Shown here: positions 8,442 through 21,057 of the stretch, piece by piece | Position numbering within the stretch: the first letter of the stretch is position 1 | Layout of the letters: each line of letters opens with the position of its first letter | NCBI GenBank assembly: GCA_029216955.1 | Contig: JANAVB010031417.1 | Span: 20,499,278-20,563,277 of the forward strand | Direction of reading: 5' to 3' | From: Iris pallida | Taxonomy: Eukaryota; Streptophyta; Magnoliopsida; Asparagales; Iridaceae | DNA: 64,000 nt | Program-made: the position numbers and the translations under genes | Notes under the pieces: model-generated | What the model was told of the DNA's origin: nothing | The model's input: the letters and a program-made list of their open reading frames with translations, nothing else | The model's database searches: none

Positions 8442-10852
8442 TGTCACGCCCTGATCCGAGAAATCGCTCGTCCTCGCTAGATTTTACCCGAATTATTGTC
8501 CTCGCTGGGGCGTGATGCCGCACGAGCCTGGAGTTGCGCTCGTGCAAGGCAAGATAACAGGTTCACATAGAACTATCTAAAATCGACAACATAAGCAGCG
8601 GAAGGAAAACAGAGTATAACATAAGAATCTCTTTTATTGATTATGAACTGAAGATTACAATGGCTCTGAATAGTCCAACATATATGCCAATTGGCTACAA
8701 CGCTCATGATCTCTCTAGCTCACAAAGGATTACATTGTTCCATACATTATGTCCCTTATAGCCAACAAGTAGTCTTCGGCCGAACATCTCCATGTCGTAA
8801 GTCCAAACGCATATGCGGTAGCCCCACTTGAACGCTAAGGACTCCATGCCTCGGCACGTCCAAGCCAAGTTCCGCCCCGAGCCGAACACACCTGAACCTG
8901 CACATAAACTAGTGGGGGATTAGTGCTTTCGTCCTCGCTTCGCACTGATCAAGACCCGCTCGCACCCAAACCAAACACTAAATCATTTAGTGAAACATGC
9001 ATCTTAATTTGTGATCTTTCTATTTAGCCTTAGGATCAGTTTCATGGCAATATTCACGAATAACAACTTATCATAAATGTATCCCAAACCGTGTTCCTGC
9101 AGCAGATACAGTTAGGCATAATATGAACATAAACTTAGTGATCGTACATAGCCATTCCTTTGAACTACTCGGGAAATCGCTCGCACCCAAACCAAACACT
9201 AAATCATTTAGTGAAACATGCATCTTAATTTGTGATCTTTCTATTTAGCCTTAGGATCAGTTTCATGGCAATATTCACGAATAATAACTTATCATAAATG
9301 TGTCCCAAACCGTGTTCCTGCAGCAGATACAGTTAGGCATAATATGAACATAAACTTAGTGATCGTGCATAGCCCGTCCCTTTTCGCCTAGCCTGCAATG
9401 GTTAGAACTTACATAACCAATCATACGATTCGTCAAACTAACCAACCATAAACTTAAATATAGGAATCATATTATTCACGCATTCAACCGACCATACTTA
9501 ACATATGCATAGGGGTGGCAAGCCCTGCGCTTGCACCCAACTCTCATCTCAGCCCACCGGCCCTATCTATATGAAGGTCACGGTGTTTCGCACCGTAATG
9601 GACTTGGCATCTCTTATGTGTAAGCCTACGATCATTTCGATACGGGTTGCTAGTCCAGTATCCGAAGGATCCCAAACTTACGGATATCATAGCTTATCAC
9701 AGCACTGGACGCTCGCAATCCGTCCGAATGATGTGCACCATAAATACCACACATAATTCCCTCGTAGGTCGAACGGTCCCGGTGCCCCGGCGTAACCGTC
9801 CGAGGGAAGCCGCACCGGTGCACGGGCCATCCGAGTCCATTGACCATGCAAAACGCGCCAAAGCATACAAGTCATACATTCCAACACATCTCGTTTTCCA
9901 TAAATATAGTCCCGTTCCATAAGCATATTCGCGTCTCATAAACATAATCCACCATCCATATGGGGAGCTCCGTCGGCGTTATGCCCCAACACATCCATAT
10001 TGATGCACGATGCCCAACGGCTTAGTCATCTTATACTCATATTTGATGCGTACCATTCGTAAGTCATTCTCATAGCCTAGTTCCGTAGTTACTTAGTTAT
10101 TCCTTAGCTTCCGTGCACGAAGGCACGCTCAGCGCCGTAATCAATGTTCTACGCCTAGTGTTCAATATTCTCGGAGCCATGCACATAATGTACATCTCGA
10201 TATTGTCTTTCAATGTTCTACCATCACCGCCCTACCGCGACTCATACACTTGATGCACGTCGCTTCAATTGTTCGATTGTTCAATGTTCTTTCTTAGTGT
10301 TCGACACATACTTGGACCTTTCGTCGTCGAGCCACGCTCGCTAACTCGATAACATCTTACGCATACAATGATATCTTTTATTAGACGTAAAGGAATAGGG
10401 AGAGAGAGTCAATAACCCGCCTACCTTAAGTCGATACGCCTTATCGTTTTGCCGATTGAAGCGTCTCGCTTCCATAACTCGATCGCGTAGCTAACTCCCG
10501 GACTTAGCCATTCCTTTGAACTACTCGGTTGATTTGGCCTATTGGGCCCATGCCACAATCTGTTACAAGACCACGATTTGGTTTCACGGACACTTTATTG
10601 CATAAGGCAAAATGCCGACCTCTTATCGTCCAGCGTAAAAGTATAGCCTGCACACCAGATCAACTAAAATCAGCACTTTCTCAAACGGGACTTATCCTTT
10701 GCATCGATTCGATTTATAGATTCCAACCGACTCAAGGCTTACCTTTGGTCAACGTAACTCTCGCATCGATTTGCATCGATACCTCATCGGGTCAACGCAA
10801 CTCTTCGAGTCAATGACTCATCGAAATGCACCGTGCGGAGCGGGACATTACA
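8442..10852 (-). repeat. Ty3/gypsy element F, 5' LTR
   Basis: On the minus strand it runs from TGTAATGTCCCGC at 10852 to GGCGTGACA at 8442, 2411 bp with TG...CA ends. The block near 8442-8560 closely matches 60452-60570, the LTR end of element H, so F and H are related families. The LTR holds an internal 221-bp tandem duplication. It appears inserted into the giant LTR D, whose sequence begins at 10853. Confidence 0.75.
8957..9376. repeat. 221-bp tandem duplication inside LTR F
   Basis: 8957-9177 is repeated at 9178-9376 with very few differences. The last part of copy one (about 9150-9172) does not match copy two but matches about 10507-10529, so the junction contains a short piece copied from elsewhere in the same LTR. 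Confidence 0.85.
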
Positions 10853-12176
10853 ACGTGGACACGTGCAACTTGACACAGAGGTGGAGGCCATCACGGACAG
10901 ACCCCCCCTCGAGTTTCACGACACCTCGTGTCGTGTCGGACACGAAAACACGAGTGCACTGAATTTATACTACACTGTTACGTACGAACAGAGGCTTCTG
11001 ACACGGCCTTCGTATTGCGTGTAGACACAACAAGGACATGTCGTGTTGTGTCGACCTGGTAGCCCTATAGTTGGGCTACCCGTGTCCAAGTGCACGAGGT
11101 GTCAGATGCTTCATTTTGTGTCCAATCTATTGGAGACTGACAGCACGAGGCAGTGCACTCGAGTGCTCTGATGCAGTATTTGTTTTTGTTTGGGACACTT
11201 CGTGTCCAACTTTATGGACACGAACTCATCCCAATTGCATGTTTAAATATGTTTTTATGACTGCACATTAGAATTGAAGGTTTATTTGGGTTTTCGAGTT
11301 TGAATTGGAAAATTGGTTTCAATTTCCTCCATTTTCTCTGATACATTAATTCACTGCTGTTGATGTAATTTTGAATACATTTAATAGGTTTTTGAATGAT
11401 AAATTAACTATGAATACATGTGATGATAACCTGGGTTGCATTGTAGTAGAGTATTCGAATTCGATTGGTTATCAAACTGTCAATTGGTTTCACTGATACT
11501 TCAAAATGAGTTGGGTTTTGAGTTCAAAACTGAAAATTGAATTTGAATATAGGTATATATTTATGTTAACTGTTAAATTCGAATCAGTTAAATTCAAATG
11601 AGTTCCTATTTCTACCTGGGTTTAGTTTTAGGTTCTAGATTAGTTTTCATGTTTGAATTCGAGTTGAGAATTGGTTGAAGTTGTGTTTCCATTGTTTACT
11701 GTTTCCTTGAAACTGAAATGAATGCATGAATTGAATCTGTTTAACCTTTCCCCTGACACACATGGCATCTGAACACTCGATCCATACTCTACTTGAGTTG
11801 GTAGTACTCTGTACACTCTATAATAGTTCAGTCCCTAGCTTGTTCTGTCGAATTGATGTAGTAAACCTGGGTTAAACATATAAATCTGAGAATGGCATGA
11901 CATACACACACAGGCCACCTATCTAACACACACAAACCTGAGACTGTTACCTGGGACTGAGAACCACACTGAATGACACTACACACACACTTAGGACAGG
12001 GACACACTCATGTGTACTCCTTGTCACTCATTCACACATACTCTCACACCCTAAATCTTGACACCAACTTGTATGTTCACACACACATCTATGCATTATT
12101 ATTCACATACACACATTCATGCACATTGTAATAACTGAGATTGACATGGACACCCTCTTACACATTTTAACTCTCC
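10853..12176 (+). repeat. Giant LTR D, left part (5' end missing)
   Basis: The sequence resembles the middle of LTR B: a CGTGTC/GACACG-rich block near 10860-11220, then AT-rich sequence and CA-rich blocks near 11890-12130. It is cut on the left by element F and on the right by insertion of element A. It continues at 46589. No coding sequence seen. Confidence 0.6.
12172..12176 (+). other. Target-site duplication of element A, left copy
   Basis: TCTCC directly precedes the LTR start at 12177. The same five bases directly follow the end of the second A LTR at 46589-46593. A 5-bp duplication is usual for Ty3/gypsy integration. Confidence 0.85.
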
Positions 12177-14367
12177 TGTCACACTCACTTTTCAAATTCA
12201 AGGGTATTTTAGAAATTGTTATTTATTTCAATTTTTATGATTTTTATTTGAATTTTTATCTATTTATTAATTAAATTGCTTGCAGTGTGATTTGATTGGT
12301 TGCAGACTGGTGACTTGGTAGTTTGACCTTAGCCAACCATGACCTAGAACCTTAATGCTATATCAGAAATTAGATTTATTATCATTAGAATTAATTTAGA
12401 TTTTATTAGTAAATTTTTAGAGTGATTAATTGATTTTTAGCCATTTTGACCTTTATGTGATTTCCTGAATATGTTGACTCTTGTTTGTGCTAGCAACTGG
12501 TTTAACCTTAGTGGACTTGTATAGGGGCCTAACCATGCATTAGAATTGTTATTTTTATTTTTAGAATTTAATTTGTGCATTATATTATTTTTAAGGCTTT
12601 TAATTATTTAATTAGCCTTTTTGCATGTAGGCTTTGAGCTTTTCGACTTGGGCCCATTTCTACTTGAGAAAGAGTTGGCCCAAGTGAAACCCTAATCCTA
12701 GAGACCCCCCTTGGCCGCCCAACAGCAGTACCCCCTTCCAATATTACATTCATTTGTAGTTTGTAGCCTCCACAAGGAAACCCTAAGAGATCCAACTCTC
12801 CAAAATACTTTTTTCCTTCATCCGGAGTCCGTTTCTTCCCAAATGAACTCCGTTGCACTCGTTGAGGAGAGGAGGATCTGCTGGACCATTTCTGGAGTGG
12901 AGATGGAAGGTTTTGCTGGTGGGAAATCGGCCGACACGACAACCGAGGAGCCCCGATCATAGAGTTTTGACACTCAATAGGTAAAACCCTAATCTACCAT
13001 TGCAAATCTAGTTTTTTTTCTTCATTTTTGCATCCATATAGGTGCCCTAGCCTTGCCTACGAAATTTGGTGGGATTTTGACTCCGTTTGTTGGAGGTATC
13101 GAGCCCGTGTCGGTCCCTTACGGCACGTGTTCGACGAAATGCCGCTTAGGATTGAAAGTTGCTGTTTTTTTATTCTGACTTCATGGATGTTTAGATAATA
13201 TCATTTCAATAAACTTTCGTGAAGACGGATTGGAAATCGATGAATTTTTAGCGACGTTTCGGACACGGACACGCGTGCACGAGATCCCGTGCACGGTCCC
13301 GTGCACGTCCTGCAGTCTGTGCGTCATAACTCGACGCACAGAGCTCCGTCTTGCGTGAAATTTTACGAGCACGTAGGGGCAACCTCTGCCCACATGTCAG
13401 TAAAATTTCACGATGTTTCGTTGAGCGAGCACGGAGAAATCGTGCGTGCACTGGTCAGCCACACTGTGCACTCGGGCTGATTTTTGTCGCAGAAACGGAC
13501 TTCGTGCGCGCACACGACGCAGCGAAGACCCGTTCCAGGACCCGGGACATGTTGACCTAGACCTAGACGAAAATGTAGGACAAACCCCAAGTCACGGCGT
13601 GGCCCGACGAGGGAGCAGCGAGGCAGGCACCACGCGCACGAGGGCGCGCGGGCGCGCGCGCGCACAGCAGGCCGCGCGGGTGCGGGGGCTACGTGCGCCA
13701 CTTTGGCACATCGTGTCGCCATGTCATCATATTCTAGACCTACCCCAGGACCCCCCCCCAGCTATGTGCACAAGCACGTGGCGTTTCGTTGCGTGTGCGG
13801 CGCTCAAACGAGCGAGAACGCACGCGTACCACGCGGTATCGGGAAATTTTGATACGCGTTCTGTGGACACGACACGGACACGATTTCGAACCCAAGAGTA
13901 TACGAACGCATCACGTGGGTCGAAGCCAACGTGTATGCCAAGTTTTGCGGGTTCGTTTGGTGTATTTTGCGTTTTGAGTCGTTTTGTCAAAATTGGGTTT
14001 TTCGGGTTCAAAGTTTTGAATATAAATGTAATTTTTCAATCCTTGACTTTTTAGTCCGTATTTTATGAATTGTTAGTTCATATATGATAATTAGAACTTG
14101 TGGGAAGTGATCTGCAGAATCATCACCTATTTGTTTGCCTTTTTCCAAGCATAATCGGGTTTTCCTTGAATTGGAAAAAATTGAGATTTATATGATATTT
14201 CGATTTTTGAGTTAAATGCGATATTTTGATTTCCAACTTCTTAGTTTACAAAATCTGAGTTTTCAGGACATATATGAGGTTTCGGATTTGTGGGAACCAA
14301 CTTTTGGTTTTGTTTCATAATTTTCCATCAATTATGAGTATATATGCTTTTCTATATATAGCTATGT

Positions 14368-14479
<112 letters not shown>

Positions 14480-14601
14480 CCCCGTTGAAACCCATTGCTA
14501 ATACATACGTGTTGAGAATGGGTCGAGATGGTTTTAATTCCAGATTTGGATTCACTAAACCTATTTCAAAAACCATTGGTATTACTTTCCTTTTGAGCAT
14601 T

Positions 14602-14713
<112 letters not shown>

Positions 14714-15301
14714 TCTTTATTGTATATATATGTATATAATAGTATAATAAATTGGGTAATACCATGATTATGTTTGAATGTTTTAATCTCATATTTGACC
14801 CTCATTTCAGTAAGCACCAGTACACACACACGCACACATCACTTTTTTTAGATTTGGGTTTTGTTGTATTGTATATACACATGTGTGTATATACCTATAT
14901 GTATATATATATTTAAGCTTGTTAATTCTCTTAGATTAGATTGTAGTTGTGTATATGACTATAGGAGCCCTAGGACAGATTTGATTTGTCATTTCAAGCT
15001 TAGTTTAGTCGAATTGGCCGACAAGTTGACCAAATTGACAAAAGTCAACTTTGAGTCAAACTTGATCCAATTCAACTCAAACGAACTCCAAATGACCTAG
15101 AATTTTGTGTATGACCTAGAAATTAGTAGACGAACTAGTTGACCCAAGTTTGACCAGGTTTGACCAGCGTTGAACAGGTTTTATCAGAGTTGACTGAGGG
15201 TTGACTTTGACCAAAATGGACCTAGAAGCATGTAGCCTTGCATTGTAGCTATTTCTCTTGATATTGTAGACTTGGTTGTGACATGTGTGTATTTTAAATA
15301 G

Positions 15302-16094
15302 GTTTATATTGCCCCAGTTTAGCTATACCTCATCATCAGCAGTTCGATTTGCCAGGCGAGTACATTCTCTGATCTTTTCATACTTATTTGGATATGTTCT
15401 CTTGTTATAGACTAGTATACTTGATGCTGACACGATATTCACACGGATTAGTACCCTATGGATTTTTTCATGCGATGTTATCCCCTCGGATACATCGAGT
15501 ATGTCATATTCATGTACTTTATCATGGCCATCATGTACTCCATGTATTCACCTTTATCCATGTGCACTCATGTGTTATTCATGTACATTCATGACCATAT
15601 GAGCCCTATGTATAAAGTAATTGTTATCCATGTACAATAACATAACGTGCATTGATCCTTGTGTATTGATTGGGGCAGGGAGAGTGTAGTTGGTTATGTG
15701 ATCATTATCCCCAGTAGTTGTTATCCATGTGCACTCCATAGCTGTATCCATGTGCAACCCAGACCGTTTACATAACCAATTCATGCTCTGATTCACGTAG
15801 AAGGTTATATTTCTCTATTATCATATTATATCTCATTTTATAGTCTCTCTCTCTTGTTGACTTTCTTTACATCGATTCATGTATAGTCTTCTATAGCTTG
15901 CTTTATATGTCCATTCCTGCTATGAACTGTTGTGAGAGATATGTGCTCGTTCTGTCCTGACTGGGCATGTTAAAATTTTTACAGGTATTGATGAGGAGTA
16001 CTGCCCTACTTATTATGGCATTGGCTTAGATGACACTGGCGACGTGGACCCTCAGGAGGATCCCACAGTCGCTGAGGACTTGCCCATAATTTAG
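15302..16094 (+). other. Candidate spliced exon pair in LTR A (acidic peptide end)
   Basis: A 58-nt exon-like segment (15302-15359) is bounded by TAAATAG on the left and GCGA|GTACATTC on the right. After a 625-nt gap, a CTGAC branch-point-like motif and TTTTTACAG precede a second segment (15985-16094). Joined in phase, the second part reads S-I-D-E-E-Y-C-P-T-Y-Y-G and continues for 36 codons, rich in Asp/Glu, to TAG at 16092-16094. The second A LTR has the same blocks (45509-45566, 46192-46301) without frameshift. In A the first segment contains an in-frame TAG, so an upstream coding link is doubtful here. No start codon identified. Coding status is inferred from comparison with B, C and D. 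Confidence 0.35.
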
Positions 16095-16390
16095 CTGTGT
16101 TTTAGTACTTTATTTGTATTTCTGTTTGAGACTTTATGAGTTGTACTTGAGATTTATTCTGGTGGTTTACACCTAGACTTTTTATCTGTGACTCTCTTGA
16201 GATTCATTCTTCTATTCCATCTTAGTATTGTGATTGAGTTACTTATTATTACTCTCCATTCGGAGCTTATTTTAGACTGTATTAGATATTGTGACCCAGG
16301 ACAGCGTTCTACCGCCGACACTGCGGCGTAGGCTGGGCGTATTCACTTCTCGTGCCCTTTCACTGGGTGCGGGTCGTGACACGTTTTTAG

Positions 16391-16408
16391 TGGTGGCCCA
16401 TGCAGGTC
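16391..16408 (+). other. Primer-binding site of element A, tRNA-Ile type
   Basis: TGGTGGCCCATGCAGGTC begins nine bases after the LTR end. Its complement reads as a tRNA 3' end (CCA, discriminator A, acceptor strand ATGGGCC), as expected for a plant nuclear tRNA-Ile starting GGCCCAT. The same 18 bases occur in B and C. Confidence 0.7.
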
Positions 16409-17834
16409 ATAATCACAACTAGTGTGATTTCGTAGTGGTACTCGAACTAGAGTATCATTACAACCTGCAGTAGGATATAAGATATAAGTTAAGGTACTCA
16501 ATCACATTAGGAAAACTCTTATCAAATTCTTGTTGGTAGTTGTCTCCTTTTGAAAACAATTGTCCTCCTTGATGATTTCGTTTCTTTTTTAGTAATTGAT
16601 TCCTTGTTGATCTGTCTTCAAGATAGTCAAGGAGACACGATTTCATCCCTCCGGTCCATGCAGGACCAGATTCGTATTAGTGCGATGTCGTGGTAGTACG
16701 ACAATTCCTGCTATAGAGTATAGGAAGTAAGGTGTTAAAATGAGAGGATACTCAATCACTATTAGAATTTCCTGAGAGATTCTTGGGACGACCCTTGAGA
16801 ATCTCATTTTGAGCTTCGATTTAAAATTCCCTTTCCCTTATTTTAATCCACCTTCCTCCCTTGATTCTTGTATCTTGTTTGAACTCTTTTCACCAATACC
16901 CTTACTTTCTTGTGTTTAATAATGGTTAGGAAGATGGCTACACTGCTATATACTCATTGGTCAAACACATGGCTAGAAGGATTACATTAAGGAATTGGAA
17001 TACACGGATACTTTGACTAAGTTATAAGGGCATTTTCTAAAAGGATGATTTAATGATTAGTAGTTTGTAAGTTGGGATATTACCAAGAAAATTTATCTTG
17101 AAGATTCTAAGTAGTAATCACCAGAGGATTATAAAATTATATTTTGATACTGGAGGAAAATAGTTAGAATCTATATAAATCGATTTCAGGAATTGATGTG
17201 ATTCATGAATTATTGGATTATGATTATACATCTTTGAACGTATATAGATTGGTTTGATATTGATCAAAAAAAGGGGGGTGGCAGTATGAACTATTAAATT
17301 GAGTCGTACAAGTTGCGATGTATATGATTATTGAATTTCAATTTAAGTGGAAGCAATGATTCAATTCTGTAATTCCTATCTTAAAATTCAGTTCCATCTT
17401 TTCCTATTTGTTTCTTCATTGTTGATAAGTTTGATCTGGTGTTTCAGTATGATTAAATTTTCTTCTGAGATAAGTCGTATGGGCTAGGTCGCCTCGATTA
17501 TGAGATTTTAGAATCCTCTAGGGTTATGCTAGCAGGCATAGTGAGGACATATAGTCGGACTATGGATGTATTTCTCGGGTGTGGGAATTTAAGGTTTTCG
17601 CTGCCAAGCGCGCGGTAATGCGAAAATTTTAAATACCACAATTCTAGAGGTATATACCATAGTTGAGGACTCTGTGATTATCGTAGCCTTGCTCACTGGC
17701 ATGACAGAGATTCTGAGTATCATAGTTTTGGACAGACGCATATGATTATCTGACGGTATGTTTGAGACTCTGATTGTGGGGTGTTTGACCTAGAAGGACT
17801 ACTACCATTTTAATTTCGAGGACGAAATTCTTCT

Positions 17835-17846
17835 AAGGTGGGTAGA
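17835..17846 (+). other. Polypurine tract directly before LTR B copy 1
   Basis: AAGGTGGGTAGA preceded by the conserved GAGGACGAAATT block, two bases before the LTR at 17849. It makes the first B LTR a 3' LTR relative to the sequence on its left, as well as a 5' LTR for the sequence on its right. Confidence 0.75.
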
Positions 17847-18437
17847 CTTGTAATACCCAGTTTTCTAAAATAAGGGTAATTTTGAAATTTTATATTTTAA
17901 TTTATTTAATTATGATATTTAATTGATAATATGATTTTTGGTAATTTTTAATCATTTTTAAACTAATTAAATCATGACTTATGATTTTGGTGCATTGACT
18001 AGTGTAGCCTTAGAGACTGTTGACCTAGAGCCTAGTCATCGTGATTAGGATGTTTGATTAGTACATTTTAGCCTAGAGGACATTTTGGTCATTTTAGGAT
18101 TTATTGGAATTTTTGGGAATTTTTAGAATTTATTTTGGAATTGTTTGATTGAAGGTTGACTAGGTTGACTTTGACTAGCTTTGACTTTGTGACCTAACCC
18201 TAGTTAAGTTGGACTTGACTAGATATGAGATCCTAGGTTAAGTTAGGTCAACCATACTCTAGTTGGTGAAAACAATTAAGGATATTGAGTTTTGAATAGA
18301 AAGATTTAACCACAAGTCATGACTTGTGATTTTTAAGTCATTTGTTTAATGACTAGGCCCAAAGCCCAAGACAAATTTCAAAACCTAAGCCCTAGACTAA
18401 GTGGCCAGCCACCATATCATCCTTGGGAACAACACCC

Positions 18438-18445
18438 TATAAATA
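18438..18445 (+). promoter_or_regulatory. LTR B TATA box
   Basis: TATAAATA after CAACACCC, about 590 bp into the LTR. The second LTR copy has it at 24970-24977. Transcription would start near 18470; about 220 bp further on is a good splice-donor match (AG|GTAAAT), suggesting a 5' untranslated exon. Confidence 0.6.
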
Positions 18446-18972
18446 TTCTCCTAGTTTTTAGGGTTGCCTCTTTTTAGGAAAGCTCAAGCTTGAGGAAAGG
18501 TTTATTTCTATTTCTTTTAATCCCTACAAATCCATTCCTCTTCCTTTTTCATTCAAATCTTCTCTATTAGGTTCTAATACACCCACTCTTGCTGCTACTG
18601 AAGTTTTATTTCAGTTTGTGGTGGTTTGATTGGATTGGGACATCAAGGAGAAGAGTTATTGAAGGGGGGTTCTTATTGAAAGTTCAAGTATAGGTAAATT
18701 CCTCATCCCTCCATGAAATTTCGTTTTGCTTACATATTCAGGAAGCCCTAGGGGTCCCCTAAGTGTCTGCATTGGTGTCGTGTCGGGTTTCATGAGTTTC
18801 GTGTCCATTTGGACACGTATCAGGGGTAGGACGTAGGTGTTTGTCGAAATGCCACTGAGGACATTTCCATTGTTTTTCTGAAAAGTTTTTGATTGAAAAA
18901 ATAGGTTTTATGATTGCTTATGGATTTCTTGTGTCGTGATGTGATTTTTGAGTCGTGTTGAGTCTGCACAGA

Positions 18973-19346
18973 CACGTGACACGCGGTCGTGCACACGCGC
19001 GCGGGGGGACTGTGCGTGTCCTGCAACTCGGGCATGATTGCGACACGGACACGCCACCCCGACACTTAGGATTTGACACACAGTATGGGGCCGACACTGA
19101 CACGGGACTCCCCAAATTTCAAGGCCCCACGTGTCGTGTCGGACACGCACGAACACGTGCACAGGTTTTTGCACTGTTCAGTGGCTGTTGTTTTTAGCCA
19201 CTGATACGCGTGTCTCGTGTCGTGCACACGCAACGTGGACACATGTCAGGGTGCCCTAACCCTAGCCCTACACTAGGTCGACACGTGGACATAATCTCGT
19301 GGGTTGTGTCACTTTGTGTCGTGCACACGAGTGACGTAAACACGTG
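18973..19346. promoter_or_regulatory. Cluster of five CACGTG (G-box) palindromes
   Basis: CACGTG occurs at 18973, 19128, 19154, 19282 and 19341 in a CG-rich block full of GACACG/CGTGTC. G-boxes bind plant bHLH and bZIP factors. The cluster lies downstream of the TATA box, inside the probable first intron. Regulatory function is inferred. Confidence 0.5.
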
Positions 19347-21057
19347 CACGAGGCTTAGTTTCCTGCACTGTGTCCAGGTTGCTGTTTTGGTTTTTAATTC
19401 TGTTTGGACACATTGTGTCCACTTGGGTGGACACCATTATATTGTTTGACACGTATATTATGTATATTTTAATTACCAACCTCTGTTTGTGAATTTTAGC
19501 TTAATTTGATTGATCAATTTCCACTACCCAAATTTCTGAAACCTAGTTAACAGTTCTTCATTTTCCAGTTTTGAAATTATGAAGTTTGGCAGTTTTTTTA
19601 ACCATTATATACTGTTTTATAGAGTAGTTTAAAACCCCATAATGACTCTCCTACATGCCCCCTATGTGTGTGTCGATTTTGGTTTGATTTAGGACTGTTT
19701 TGGGTTCACAAACCTGGGAATGAAGTCTAGGACTGAAAACTGGATAATAGTAGACTGTTCAAACTGGGATTTGGTTTTGGTTTATTGTCAAAAACCTGAG
19801 ATTACACTGTTGGGGTTTTCTTAAAGAACCTGAGATTATATGTGAACAAATTCTAGTTTAGACTTGATGATGAATTGCCTTTTTTCTTTCTTTCTTCATT
19901 CACTGTTTTCCTTCATTTAGTGTATTCACCCACTGCCTGTTCTTCACTGATTTATTTTCCTGAATTTGTCTTCCTGTGAACACAAGTATACACACACATG
20001 TTTTCACATACACATGCCATCCCAGCCATATGACAGTCCCCTTTTTTGCAGCACATTTCAGTCATATAACCCAATGTTGGCTGCCCCATATATCAGCCTA
20101 CTTCATGCCCAAAACAGCCTACATGGCAGCCCAAAAATAGTCCAATACAGTCCTGAATTCAGCACCTACATGGCTGTCCCATGCCTGTCCTTTTGTACCA
20201 CTAATTAGCCCATTGTTGCCCCATCAAACCACCTTAACACAGCCTATACTGTCCTAAAATCAGTCCATGTTCAGGCCCATATTAGCCTATAGGACAGCCC
20301 CCTATCCCCACACACTCCCTTGACACAACTACATGTTAACACACACACACACTGGTTGATGTCTCCCCTCACTTATTGACACTCACACACTGTCCTCTAT
20401 ATCACACACACACAAAACCTGAGAGTTCCTGCACACACACAATATTTTGTTTGATTTAATTCAATATAGACACACCACCTCACCCTCTAAACTGAATGTA
20501 TTTATCTAAGCATTCATTCCTAAACTGAAATTGGACTATGTGCATTGATGCTTGTTTAACCCTTGTCTATGTACACATTAACCCCTGTCCACACTCATAT
20601 ATGACACCACCTCACCCCCTATCACTCTCTATATATATAGTGATATATATAATGTTGGATGTAGTATCTAAATATATATTGACTTATGTATATATGCATG
20701 TATGTATAAACTTGATTTGGGTAGATTCCTATATATTTTGCCTATGAGTGATTTCACCTGTAACAAAAGCTATGTGAGTTGATCAATATACATGTTTATA
20801 TGGAATCTGGGTGTTTGTTGGTTTGTATGGCCTTGGGATTGATGTGTGCTTACTAGCATAGGCTAGTTTAGCCTTGTTTAGACTAATTTAGACTTGTTTA
20901 GACCTAGTTTGACTTATTTAGACTAGACTGACCTAGTTTGACTTCCAGAGTTGACCAAGAGTTGACTTTGGCCTAGATGGACCTAGTTTCATGTAGAATG
21001 CATAGTAGAGCTTCATTTTATCATTTTAGACTTGTTGTGACTTGTACTGTTCTATAG

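Larger units (their letters stand above)
16382..17848 (+). other. Mosaic internal region between LTR A and LTR B
   Basis: No gag is present. 16391-16645 resembles the leader of B up to its gag start, but the ATG is lost (ATAGTCAAGG). About 16650-16860 resembles the leader of C and partly repeats the first block. From about 17350 to 17848 it is nearly identical to the 3' internal end of B (23890-24380), including the polypurine tract. The piece therefore looks stitched from A/B/C-type internal parts. Confidence 0.6.

Noticed and set aside
17273..17282. A7G6 run as a second polypurine tract
   Set aside because: No LTR start (TG...) follows, and the conserved GAGGACGAAATT block is absent upstream.
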